Positions 45,245-56,504 of a DNA stretch of 64,000 nt are shown here, piece by piece. The position numbers and the translations under genes are program-made. The stretch is from Ypsolopha sequella (Eukaryota; Arthropoda; Insecta; Lepidoptera; Ypsolophidae). The stretch is taken from assembly GCA_934047225.1 (NCBI GenBank), contig OW203985.1, positions 2,931,501 to 2,995,500 on the forward strand, given 5' to 3'. Numbering within the stretch: position 1 is the stretch's first letter; the number at the start of each line of letters is the position of its first letter. The notes beneath the pieces were generated by a model. It ran no database searches. It worked only from the letters and a program-made list of their open reading frames with translations, and was not told the DNA's origin.

Positions 45245-45843
45245 GAAAATTAAACTCTTTTACTTGTCCACAGATATTCACTTTATTAAACGAAGTCATT
45301 TCGGTAAAACATGTAAACAATATTTAATTGTTAATATTTTGTAATAACTTAAAACATGTAAACAATATTTAATTGTAAATATTTTGTAATAACTTAAAAC
45401 ATGTAAACAATATTTAATTGTTAGTATTTTGTAATAACTTAAAACATGTAAACAATATTTAATTGTTAATATTTTGTAATAACTTAAAACATGTAAACAA
45501 TATTTAATTGTTAATATTTTGTAATAACTTAAAACATGTAAACAATATTTAATTGTTAATATTTTGTAATAACTTAAAACATGTAAACAATATTTAATTG
45601 TAAATATTTTGTAATAACTTAAAACATGTAAACAATATTTAATTGTTAATATTTTGTAATAACTTAAAACATGTAAACAATATTTAATTGTTAATATTTT
45701 ATAATAACTTAAAACATGTAAACAATATTTAATTGTTAATATTTTGTAATAACTTAAAACCCTTGAGAATGCTTACAAGCGAAACCGGTTGGGTTTAATT
45801 TAATAAAGTGAATATCTATGGACAAGTAGATGAGTTTATTTTC
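45245..45843 (+). repeat. Inverted-repeat element with 45-bp array and hammerhead-like motif
   Basis: Ends 45245-45290 and 45799-45843 are inverted copies (TACTTGTCCA(C/T)AGATATTC, ACTTTATTAAA). Between them lie about ten copies of a 45-bp unit (ACATGTAAACAATATTTAAT, then TGTTAATATTTTGTAATAAC) at 45306-45755, nearly identical to each other. The hammerhead-like motif follows directly. GTGCCGACAATC just beyond the right end links it to the 18826 element. Confidence 0.85.
45756..45798 (+). ncRNA. Hammerhead-like motif with six-pair stem I
   Basis: AAACCC, TTGAGAAT, GCTT/AAGC stem, GAA, ACCGGT, T, GGGTTT. AAACCC and GGGTTT pair perfectly. Compared with the hammerhead core, C3 is U and G8 is A. 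These two bases pair in active hammerheads, so U3-A8 would keep the pair. One extra U precedes stem II. Confidence 0.5.
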
Positions 45844-45895
45844 AACAAAAATGTTTCATAAGTTCCACCAAGTGCCGACAATCAGGACCATCAAC

Positions 45896-47384
45896 ATGAC
45901 ATATATCCCCAAGGTATTTCAGAGTGTGGACCTTCACAACAAGAGTTAACACTTGTAACACCCTTTTTTCACTGACGATGTCAACGTCCCGACGTGAGGA
46001 TTATTACCTAACCTGAAAACCCCACAGAACATATATGGAAAACCCATACAATTATGTCGAGCGTGAAGATTTGCAGTTTTATTTTGGTTATTATTGTGGA
46101 AAAATTATGATCGTTTCACATGATCATACGAGTAACACTATTGACATAACAAAATAACGTAAAACGTTTCCAAGGTAGACGATCATCAAGTTACCTTAAA
46201 GTACGGTCGCCTGCAGTTAAAGCTACCTACATATTTTTAAACGATTTAAACCTTAAAGATAGCGTCACAAGAACTGCCATTGGGTAGAACGACATCTCAG
46301 ATAACAATATTGGTTATTACGTAGAGCTTCGTAGAGGTACATATACGGTGATACTGTGGTTCCATGTAAACTCGGTTCATATTAATGTAGTTATTGTGTG
46401 TGCATAAGGATTGTTTAATATTTTATGGTTTGCAGCAAAATTCATCGCTTTTGGTACTCTAAACATTATTTAGAGTGCATTGATTTGATTTAATTTTCAG
46501 AATTCTTTATAGAGGTAATACCTTTTTTGTAACATTGTTAATATAATAATAACAAAATTAGTTAACAGTATACAAAATATCACTTGAATGTTTTTACCAG
46601 ATTATAACACCTATGAAAAACTTGACAACTGGTTATCTTGAGGTATACTCATGTTCGAAAAAAGAAGACTACTCTGAAATGGTGACAATGGCAACTCAAA
46701 AGCTAGACAAAATGGCAGTCTATATCCCTCTAAGCTCTATGCTATTAAGATGACGGTTTATGGTAGATTTACGTACCAAACGTTCCGAGTGGAATCGGAT
46801 CAGCGGGTCTACCATGAGTTTTGCACTCGATACACGTTAGCGAATGCGTAAAATATTTTGTATGAGAAATTGTAGTTCCTCTCGTAAACCGCTAGGGGCG
46901 CTGTTCAATTTCTCATATAAATGTTATGTGTTCTATTTCCGCCGGTAAATTACTGATTTAGTTCCTGAATGTGGAACCTGTTTCTTGGATTGCGGGAGTG
47001 TCAGATATAACTGGGAGAGTTTATAATATTATCTTGTTTGTTTTAACTGTGACTCTAAATATTTTATAATCGGGCATATGTTAAAAGTTAAAATAATCTA
47101 GGAAGGGAAAAGGTCTATTACCTATCAACAGGTTACTTTGTAGCCTAGTCTAGGTTTCAGGTACCTACAATAAGTTAAAACCTCATTTGTAATTTGTAAA
47201 TTTTGAAAATTGTATTTATTTGTCTTATTATTATTGTATAATCACTCAGCATGTTAATTTAGTTATTTTTTAATGACAAATAGGACGACCGCAATTATGT
47301 TGTGTTTTTTTTTTAACTAAGAATACTATGTAAGCCTTTTTCTGACTCTCTGATTATAAAACTTGAAATAAAATACATACATAC
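45896..47384. other. Unassigned stretch
   Basis: An AGAGTGCATT scrap lies near 46470. From 47130 to 47384 AT-rich text ending AAAATACATACATACATATA looks like retroelement 3' untranslated sequence. Confidence 0.4.
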
Positions 47385-47610
47385 ATATACTCACGCCTGT
47401 TTTCCAGATGGGTAGGCAGATATTACAGATTTACGTCTGCTACGATCTAGACACACTTCTTTCGCCTCTTCCACATACATCAATCTAGCCATACAAGCTC
47501 TTCTACTCTGGGTTCTTCTATGAAATACAATATTAGCCAAATACTCCCGTTGTAGGCGAACGCCATCAAAAGCCAGCCTTAACTTATCTGTCAGCTGTCA
47601 GCACCAAACT
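47385..47610 (-). repeat. LINE-like 3' end with (TATG)n tail
   Basis: CACGCCTGTTTTCCAGATGG, TACGTCTGCTACGATC and TCTTTCGCCTCTTCCACATA are the inverse of 51335-51485. Both copies have ATAC/TATG repeats at the outer side. Confidence 0.6.
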
Positions 47611-47767
47611 TTAATTGAAGCGTTCTGTCCTAGTCTTTTCGATGTAGAAAAAATAAGACAGAACGCTGAAATTAAGTTTAGTCCTGTCAAAAAAGTTAAA
47701 TCAAAAATTAGTAATTGAATAGACATCAATATTCTATGAAAGTGAGAAGAAGTGGAGTGTTGTATTG

Positions 47768-48520
47768 ACCCCACACGTTACCGCCTCACCAGACGATGAT
47801 GGCACAGACGATGATGGCACAGACCATGATGGCATAGACGGTGTGGCACAGACGATGATGGCACAGACGATGATGGCACAGACCATGATGGCATAGACGG
47901 TGTGGCACAGACGATGATGGCACAGACGATGATGGCACAGACGATGATGGCACAGACGATGTGGCACAGACGATGATGGCACAGACGATGATGGCACAGA
48001 CGATGATGACCCCACACGTTACCGCCTCACCAGACGATGATGGCACAGACGATGATGGCATAGACGATGATGGCACAGACGATGATGGCACAGACGATGA
48101 TGGCACAGACGATGATGGCACAGACGATGATGACCCCACACGTTACCGCCTCACCAGACGATGATGGCACAGACGATGATGGCACAGACGATGATGGCAC
48201 AGACGATGATGACCCCACACGTTACCGCCTCACCAGACGATGATGGCACAGACGATGATGGCACAGACGATGATGGCACAGACGATGATGGCATAGACGG
48301 TGTGGCACAGACGATGATGGCACAGACGATGATGGCACAGACGATGATGGCACAGACGATGTGGCACAGACAATGATGGCACAGACAATGATGGCACAGA
48401 CAATGATGGCACAGACGATGATGGCACAGACGATGTGGCACAGACAATGATGGCACAGACAATGATGGCACCGACGATGATGGCACAGACGATGTGGCAC
48501 AGACGATGATGGCACAGACG
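47768..48520 (+). repeat. 15-bp minisatellite with interspersed 31-bp block
   Basis: GATGATGGCACAGAC repeats about 45 times. Single-base-short (GATGTGGCACAGAC) and GGTGTGGCACAGAC variants occur. A block GACCCCACACGTTACCGCC then TCACCAGAC interrupts at about 47769, 48009, 48133 and 48212, giving a higher-order pattern. Several frames stay open by repetition only, and unit-length changes make a real protein unlikely. Confidence 0.97.
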
Positions 48521-48535
48521 AAAATAGTCGTGATT

Positions 48536-48899
48536 CCATCCGTCCATCCATCAGCCTTGTTCGTCCACTGCTGAACATAAGCCTTTCCAGGACTTTGCCA
48601 CTCCCGGCGGTCACCCTGGAAGAATTGCCCATACTCACACACGCTGGGCAGGCGGGTTGGTGAGCGCGGTGCCGTAACCCTTGCACCAGTGACGCCACTG
48701 CCCGTCACCGGTCTGTTCCATATAAGGCCCGGCTATTAGGGATGGATATACCGTCATCCATCGGTCCCAGGCATGGTGGGCCTCCTGGTTTTTTACCTGT
48801 GAGCTGTCCTCTTAATCTCTCCCGAATAACTTCGACGGGGTCTCCAAGTAAGATGGTGGTACCTCCACAGTCGAGCCCGGCATCAGCTCTACCACATGC
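48536..48899 (-). mobile_element. Short retroposon with (GATG)n tail, copy 2
   Basis: This 364-bp insert has a perfect 11-bp duplication, TAGTCGTGATT, at 48525-48535 and 48900-48910. It lies at the edge of the 15-bp minisatellite. Its last 70 bp (CATCCATCAGCCTTGTTCGT, CCACTGCTGAACATAAGCC) closely resemble the 3' end of the LINE at 57440-57822, which suggests that LINE machinery mobilised it. The minus-strand frame through it (VCEYGQFFQGDRREWQSPGK) is a tail-derived remnant. Confidence 0.9.
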
Positions 48900-49009
48900 T
48901 AGTCGTGATTAATTTGATAAATAAAGATACCCAGTGGAACTTTTACAAGAAGACTTGATTAGTTATTATTAGTATTAATGTATAGTCAGGTTGGGTGGGC
49001 ATGTATTTA

Positions 49010-49240
49010 TATGTGTAACCTATTAGTATGTAGTACATAAGTATAGATTTTACCTATCATTTGAACACATATAAATTAAACACTGTATAAATTAAATAAA
49101 CCTTTAATTTAGTTAATTTACCTACACTTATTATTTTATTAAATATTGTTTTTTCAAAGAACAAGTTTGACTTGTAAAATTATATATACCTAATTTACAA
49201 AATTAACTATTTGAATTTGAATTTTGAATTTGAATTTGAT
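49010..49240 (+). repeat. Retroposon with (GAATTT)n tail, plus orientation
   Basis: TAAATTAAATAAACCTTTAA, a TTGACTTGTAAAATTATATA block and AACTATTTGAATTTGAATTT. It mirrors 24710-24850 but is diverged. Confidence 0.6.
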
Positions 49241-49894
49241 TTCGCCAGACTAGTTTTGATGTAATTAGTACAGCTTCTTCGGAGGTAAACAGAGTTACCC
49301 GTTTGGCACAATGCTGCAGCTCAGCGCCGGTTTCACTATACATAAAATTTACATTGTTATAGTAGTCTGATTTTTCTTCTTTTTGGTAGACAAAACTTTG
49401 TCCTTGGCATTTTAGCCCAATTTGGGAAGAAGAATTTGTTTTTCAATTTCCACTTAGCCTATAATATAAATTCTAAAAGGCTGCAAAACAAAAAGACTTT
49501 CAAGGCAAAAATAAAATAATACCGACTTACGATAAAGTATGTACGTATATATAACTGTAATGTTATATCCCATAACTACTCAAAATTAATATTTTATTCT
49601 ATTTATTGTTTATGTTTTATTATTTTTATGTTTTAATATTTTAACTATACGCTGATTTTATTGAATATGTTTAGGTTAAAGTAAATTAATTAAGTATGTT
49701 TTTTCTCTTTTAATGGTGGTGGCAGAATAACAGCGTTCCTAATGCCTTTGGTATAGAGGAACATATGCTGAGTCACCGTCCTTTTTAACAGTGCCATACA
49801 ACTTTAAGTTTAACATTGTCCATAATGGTGTGTTAAATAAATGTCTTTTAATTTTTATTTTATTTATGTGTTGAGGAAGCCTTAAATTATTTAA
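49241..49894. other. Unassigned stretch
   Basis: No feature recognised. Confidence 0.4.
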
Positions 49895-50165
49895 ATCTAT
49901 ATCGTCACGACATGAGGGGTGACAGAGGTGTACCCGAGTGTGAACTGTGAAATGCAATTTACAGTCTGCACTCGGTACACCCACGTTTCAGCTACAATTA
50001 TTACGTCCAAGCGTGATGAGTGGTGAGCCCTTTTGCCTAATTTTGGGCACAAATATAGACACACCCAGCTTACTGTACCTTTCGAAGCACGTAAACCAAA
50101 CACAAATGTGGTCTGCAGGATTTTATCCCCCGACCTTTGAAAACGAACGACTATACCACAAAAGT
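49895..50165 (-). mobile_element. tRNA-derived SINE
   Basis: The tail end ATCGTCACGACATGAGGGGT, body CATCACGC...TGTGCCCAAAATTAGGC (minus) and tRNA-like head TGGTATAGTCGTTCG (minus) are in family order. The B box is mutated to GGGGGATAAAATCC. A stem AGTGTGAACTGTGAAATGCA / GCAATTTACAGTCTGCACTC occurs near the tail, as in the 8525 and 59470 copies. Confidence 0.7.
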
Positions 50166-50169
50166 TTTA

Positions 50170-51334
50170 GCAAACAACTCACCTCAAAATATATTTTGGT
50201 CGGAACAAGTTAGCCATTGCAAACAAATTATGTACTTAGGTGAAGAAATTTGTTAAAAACAACCCTAAAGCCTTCAACAAAGTAGCTAGAAACGTAAATC
50301 TTAATGACAAGGATAAGTTAGCGGAACAAAACCAAATTTGTAACAATGTACAGGTGACGAAACTTAGTTATCCTGTTTAAGGAACTTTTTCTCTTACTGA
50401 CGGAGGTGTTACCCGAAAGTTGGTATATTAACTTTATTTCAAACTCTCGTTTGCTCGGCTCAGAGCAGATTTATATTTTGCCAAGAACAGATTTTAAAAA
50501 AAGGATATAGGTAGGTCAATCAACTTTTTACCCACGCCATTTATTCTTTTAAAAAAGCAAGTTTAACGATTTTTGCTACATATAAAAATATTAAATAAAC
50601 AGATAATTGAATGTCTTTGGAGTCATTATTTCATATTTATCGTAATTTTCAGCAAAACTAGGGGGTAACTCAGTTGACAACACCGTTTTTCCACAGTTAC
50701 TCGGGGAAAAACTCATCCCCTGAGTTACCATAAATTTGTTAAGAATAACAGAGAATTCTTATATTTATTTATTTTGAAATGTTAAGATATTATCTAATAA
50801 GCGTACAAACCATTTTCGGAAAGAAAAGTGCCAAATTGTAAATTTTGTGGTTGAATACTGGCAAAGACACAAAAAGTAGTGTAGGTAAAAAAGTTAATGG
50901 ACTCAGCTACCTATTTTTGTTTATAGGTAGACTACAAAGAAAAAAAAAACGACCTGAAAACAAATCAATAACTTCCTGATCTTTTAAGCAACCACTTGTC
51001 ACTTCTAATGTTTAATTATAATTACTATGCCAAAAGGCATGGGCGCTTTTTCGAAATAAATTATAAGTAGCTTTTTTGGCATAAAAAGCGTCTTTTTGTA
51101 AAATTAATTTTATTCATGTTAGTTTTAAAACAACTTTAACATATTACTGATGCAGATTCATATTTGGCTAAGAGAACCAACTCAAGCCTATGTCCAAGTG
51201 AAGAGTCTAACCATTACGAAAGCGTAAGATTTATGATGCGCAAGTGGAAGGTACACCTCGACCAGTCCATAATTGGCGACATACTGAAGAAGGGCCATGT
51301 CAAAAGTAAACATAAAAACATAAAATATCTTTAT
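50170..51334. other. Unassigned stretch
   Basis: A small inverted pair GGTAACTCAGTTG / GAGTTACC lies near 50662-50730. No gene recognised. Confidence 0.4.
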
Positions 51335-51485
51335 TGACCGTAAAAAGTACCCGGAATAGAAGAGCTTGTATGACTAGATTGATGAATGTGGAAGAGGCGA
51401 AAGAGGTATCTGGATCGTAGCAGATGGAAATCTGTAGTCTCTGCTTTCCCCTCTGGGATACAAGCGTGAGTGTATGTATGTGATG
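51335..51485 (+). repeat. LINE-like 3' end, copy 2
   Basis: ATGAATGTGGAAGAGGCGAA, GGATCGTAGCAGATGG and CTGCTTTCCCCTCTGGGATA end in GTGTATGTATG. The inverse of 47385-47610. The antisense 111-codon frame over it is a shadow. Confidence 0.6.
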
Positions 51486-51489
51486 TATA

Positions 51490-53145
51490 AAAGCGTAAGA
51501 ATTGTTAGTACCACACATTACCCGCACGAATGACTTTGTCAATAGGGAACTGCGCGTCCCCAGTGAATAAACCATAGCGTATGTCCATGTGAAGAATCTT
51601 ACAAATACAATAGTGAAACAATTTTCAATAACCATTCCCTAGTTATACTGGTAAATTTGGCACAGGTCTATAATCGGAAGGGTCCTCGTTATCGCCTTAT
51701 TTTAAAAGGGGGATCAATTTACTCCACTTCATTAAGTCAGGAAAGACACCATCATCTTTGCATTTATTAAACACAAGAGCTAAATAAAGAGCTATTAAGT
51801 CGAAGCGGAGCTTATAACTTTGACCGATAAGCCCCATAAGTAATTAGTTTTTTTTTTATTTAGAGATTTGCTTGAATTACCGTGAATGAGTTTATATGTG
51901 GAATTACACTAAGGCACGTGATCACTAAAAAGATCCTGCGCATTTCCTGGGGTAAAAGAAAAAACAAATGCATTGGCACCTTCTTCGTTTTTTGTACGAC
52001 TTTATTGTTAGTACTTAAGGTCGTCATCAAGTTTCTTACTTTTCATATTTATCATGTTCCATACTGTTTTTACTTTATTATTGGACATTTTAAGGTTTTT
52101 ATTTTTGAACTTTTTGCTTTTAAACACACTAATTTGAAAATACGTGAGCATTTTTCAGGAATTCAATATGGATTGTAGGATTTTATGCCGTATAATTCGT
52201 ATAAATCAATTCTGCTGACCTGGTGTCGCCCAGTCACTGAAAGTGATTTTACTTTTATTAGAAACTTTTTGCAATTTAAACGTATTTTCAAATTCCTTAG
52301 AGACTATGTCAAACAGACAGATCTGGTAAAAGAGCGTTTGATTAAGAAATACAGTTCCAAGTTGAATAAGTTCTGTGAATTTATTTATTCCATCCTGACC
52401 CAACTTCTGTTAGACTAAGTAAACAATATATTATGTATTACAATTTAAGTACTGCAAATATATATAATAATAGTAGTTGATGGAATTGGTGAGTTCAAAA
52501 AACGAGATAAAACAAGACAAATACTCTTTATTGTGCACCATATAACAGAAAACTTACAGAAAAACTCTTGCAATTTAGGTAATAATTGGCGACCTTATCA
52601 CTTAAAGCAATTTCTTCCAGACAATATTTGGGTGGGAATGAGGTCAATCGTGAAGGCGATGTACATAAAAGAAATAAGAATTATTATCAGTAATTTAACA
52701 ATATACTTACTAATACTTAAATATGGTGAAATATATATTATAACGTGCCGAGCTGTAGGCGAGTTTTTAATAGTATACACGAGTGTTTTAATACATAGTT
52801 ATGTGTAGTTTCATACACTACTATTACTATTTCTAGTCCAAAATTATTGATGATACCACGAAGTTATTTTTGATGTTTCTGGTGGTTCGTCCTTTTCTTC
52901 GCTGTTTCGATAATGTCAGGTGGAGTTAAATTATCATCCTTACTACTCAATGCTATCAGCCATTTATTTTTATTAAAGCCAGCAAAATAAAACTTTTGAC
53001 TGACAAAAACAAAGCATAACTTCTTAACCAACCAAAATGCACTGCCCCGCCATAGATAAAAAATTACCGAAAATAAATTGAATTGTAACCTCCTTACAAC
53101 CTAACCTCATAACTTCCTCTTAAGTCTTTATCTCCTAGGTTGGGC
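51490..53145. other. Unassigned stretch with chance-like frames
   Basis: A plus-strand frame runs 51876-52418 with a single TAG at 52176-52178. No ATG-led domain is recognised and composition is AT-driven (Phe, Ile, Lys, Leu). I do not call a gene. Confidence 0.4.
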
Positions 53146-53149
53146 GGGT

Positions 53150-53365
53150 ATATGTACGTGCCGTTTTAACTTGAGAACCACTGAACGGATTTGGACACGG
53201 TTTTATTTATTATCATCCCAGTGACCTCAGAAAATTTAAATAGTGTAGTGACCCTGATTAACATATAGGTTATAAGCAGTGTTGGTAAAATAACAGCCGA
53301 GCCGAAAAATATCACCATTTGAAAGATACCACCACGCGGGAAAAGCCGCGGGAAAAAGCTAGTCT
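53150..53365 (-). repeat. Retroposon of the 30575 type, inverse copy
   Basis: The element ends GCGGGAAAAGCCGCGGGAAA-AAGCTAGT, the inverse of the usual start of this dispersed family, and includes ACTGAACGGATTTGGACACG. No (CAGA)n is kept. Confidence 0.5.
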
Positions 53366-53369
53366 GACA

Positions 53370-54249
53370 TATTATAACGATCGTCTATGGTACAGTCTAC
53401 TATTTGCCACTTTTTCAGTATCTGGATTATATAATAACTATACCATACCATATTATTTGGGAGCTGTTATTAAAATCCCGTAGAACTCAAAATGTGAAGC
53501 ATCGACATAACAAGTACATAGGCTGTTATGAAAGTTTTTAGCTGTATAAAAATTAACAACATTTACCTTTCAAGATGTATGACAAACAAAGGGTAATTTA
53601 GATTTAAACCTATTTGTAAAATAAAATTCCATACTGGCCGGTTACAATTTTTGATTTTTATTTTTTTTTCTGACAATGTCAGTCCAGTTTTGTTTTTTGC
53701 AATGTGTTGTCGCGAGAATCGTTTCGTGCTATTATATTCTACGACTACAAAAGGAACTTAACATAAAAATAAAAATTCATCTCATAAAAATTGAAACCAC
53801 GCATTTGGGGAGTTCGCTCCATCGTTAGTCACAATCTCATATTGGTACCACGAGTTTAAGGGCCTTACTATTGCCAAATGGGTACTTTCTAAAGCCTACT
53901 CCTCGTTTATGGCCAAACCAAAAATAATGAAAAAATGTATTATGAATAATCAACTCTAAGACAACATATGCAACAGTTTTCTTTTTCATACCACCAAAAC
54001 TTCTACATGATTTTTTTTTTACTGAATGGTGTTTTTTGACCTCAAATACCCTACTGCTCCTGAGTAGCTTGGCCGATTGAATTCATCTATGCTTTGATAA
54101 ATAGATAAACTTTATAGCTATAAACATAACATAAGATTATTCAATCGAGTAATCACGTCCAAGTGAAAAGTATAATTTTCCCCTATTTCGGTCTATCAAG
54201 GACGCAGCGAGCGTCGTAACAGCCACTATGCATTGCGCGCTGATATGAA
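53370..54249. other. Unassigned stretch
   Basis: No left terminal repeat of the following mariner was found here, although TTGCCAAATGGGTACTTTCT at 53872 is faintly similar. Confidence 0.35.
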
Positions 54250-54287
54250 CGTTATTTCAATGTCGTTTCCGTCGATATTTGTAGTGA

Positions 54288-55293
54288 CAAATATCGAGCT
54301 GCTAATTTGGCGATGGTAATCGCCTTAAGCGGGGTCGAGAGTACCTCAAAGATGAGCCGAGACCAGGACGGCCGCCGTGTGCTGTAACGCCAGAAAACGT
54401 GATCAAAGCCGAGTGGTTGATTAAATAACACAGAAATATTACATATCCGAAAATAGAACATGAACTCGGCATTGAATCACCCGCAATTGCGAGCATTTTA
54501 CATGATCATCTCGGCGTCAGAAAGATTGTTTCGCGTTGGATACCACATTTGCTGACCGAAGAGCAAAAAGCCCGGCGAGAAGATAAGTGTCAGTTTATGC
54601 CCAAAAAATTCGACGGAGGCCATTCTCAACAGGTGTCTAATATTCTTACTACTGATGAGTCCTGAATATACTGCTATGACCCTCTAACAAAGCAACAATC
54701 TATACAATGGGTGTTCGAGAAAGACGGGCCACCGGTAAAAATTGTTCGTGGTCGTAGTGTGAACAAAAAAATTATCGCCGTTTTATCGCATTAGCTATAA
54801 TTCCTCTTGAAGATCGAAGAACAGTTACTAGCCAGTGGTACACAGAGATCTGTCTACCCCAGGCGTTTGACAGACTTGGTGAGGATAGTCCAAAGAGCGG
54901 CACTCTTGGAATTCTTTTTCACCAAGACAATGCACCTGCACACACCGCGGCAATAACAATAGACTTTTTTACCAGGAAAGGTGTTCAGCTGATGTCGCAT
55001 CCACCCTACAGTCTAGACCTGGCCTCGTGCGACTATTTCTTACTCCTCACTATAAAGAAAATGATGCGTGGCTGGACTTTTACGGACTCGAACGAGGCAG
55101 AACTAGAATTTAACGACTTTTCTTTGACCTTTCGCAGAACGCATTTTTTAAACGTTTTGAGGATTGGTTTTCTAAAATGAAGAGATGTATTGAACTTGGA
55201 GGAGTGTATTTTGAAAAAAGTTAAAGTCATTAAGAAAAAAAAATGAATAGCTTTTAACTAAAAAATTTCGTAGCAACTCTCGTACCCACTTAA
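54288..55293 (+). pseudogene. Decayed mariner transposase relic
   Basis: Pieces of a mariner transposase read on the plus strand in order. They are YLKDEPRPGRPPCAVTPENV, HELGIESPAIASILHDHLGV, SRWIPHLLTEEQKARREDK, ILTTDES (first Asp), KQQSIQW, LEDRRTVTSQWYTEICLPQA, LFHQDNAPAHTAA (second Asp), HPPYSLDLASCDYF (third Asp, 34 residues later) and MKRCIELGGVYFEKS. Stops interrupt after WLIK, after TDES and after IAVLSH. A frameshift lies near 55130. The right terminal repeat probably ends near ACTCTCGTACCCACT (about 55279-55293) before TA. No matching left end was found, so the 5' end is lost. It belongs to a different lineage from the 4020-5311 element and is much older. Confidence 0.88.
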
Positions 55294-56504
55294 TTTATCG
55301 TGTTGAAAGAAAGCTTTTGAAAAATGTTAAGTAAATTATGTTCGTGTTCACAATAAATCAAGTTAATAAATATTTATTGCGATGACAAAAAGGTTACCGC
55401 GTCGTCGTGAATTCTTTCATTTTTATTTAGGAGTGAGTTTCCACGGTACGTGACTTTCTCAAGTTTTTTTTTTTGTGTAACTGTAATAACGCGTTTTTCT
55501 TGCACTTAAATACCCATGTTGTACATAAGGTACAAAGAAATATATACTTCTACAAATGCAATGCACCTATGAGACACCACAAAATTGGCGAAAGTTTGTC
55601 CGTGGTGCAGTTTTTAGTCTAATCCATTTATGTTTTGTAATAAAATCGTAGTTAAGGTTTTGTACACGCTTTTTGAATGGAAATTATGCCTGAAATAGAA
55701 TTCATAGCCGCGAAAAACTTTCAGAAATTTTTTGTTTGTCTCTGTGCTCGTGATATGCTTAAAAAATACTGACAAAAGTTTTTTATAATTTAGTAGGTAT
55801 CTCGAAACTATTTTAGGCTTTAAATTATTAAGTCGACGGTATCTAAAACATAAGTTATGGCTTAACATAGATTTGTAAGGAATTAAGGTCTTCCCGGGGA
55901 AGACCTTCTAGTTCGGCAGCTTCAAGCCGAATTTGATATGAATATGGATGCAGCGGATAAATTTTTCTTCACACTACCTTTTCAATTTAATTAAATTTTC
56001 TATATTAATTTCATTAAATTTTCTATATTAATTTCATTAAATTTAATTTTATTAAATTTGTCTTTCAATTTAATTATATTTTTTTTATTTGTAACCTTTT
56101 TGCATATTTACACAAATGATAAAGACAGACAAAAGAAACAATTAAAAATGGTGTACAAATGTGGCATTAATTGCTAATAGAAATATCTTCCAGGCAACCT
56201 TTGGAAGTGAACAAAAAGATGAACAAAATAATATAAGGAAGGTGTAAATACTAATCGGAAAACAGTGAGGAGATAAAGATAAAATATATACTGACATAAA
56301 TAGGGTTATCTAAGACATTATATAAGACTTACATATAAAATACATGAACGTACTTAAAATAAAATTCTATTCAAATTTTTACAAAATAGCTAAAAGGAAC
56401 CAACAGCCATCTTGATTTTTGTTTGCGGTTATACCGAAAGAAAATTGACAATGAAGGCCCTGCAAAGTAAAAATTATTTTATCTGAATTCGCATGAATTG
56501 TGCA
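55294..56504. other. Unassigned, with AT-rich tandem near 55985-56065
   Basis: ATTAAATTTTCTATATTAAT repeats two to three times with drift. The remainder has no recognisable feature. Confidence 0.45.

Noticed and set aside
47734..48708. Many Ser/Val/Pro- or Asp-rich frames on both strands
   Set aside because: They are translations of the 15-bp minisatellite, and unit-length changes shift the frame.
48536..48899. Polymerase III promoter in the short retroposon
   Set aside because: An A-box-like TGGTAGAGCTG fits, but the only B-box-like text is about 10 bp away, too close.
51300..51635. 111-codon minus-strand frame
   Set aside because: It is antisense to a LINE 3' end and has no domain.
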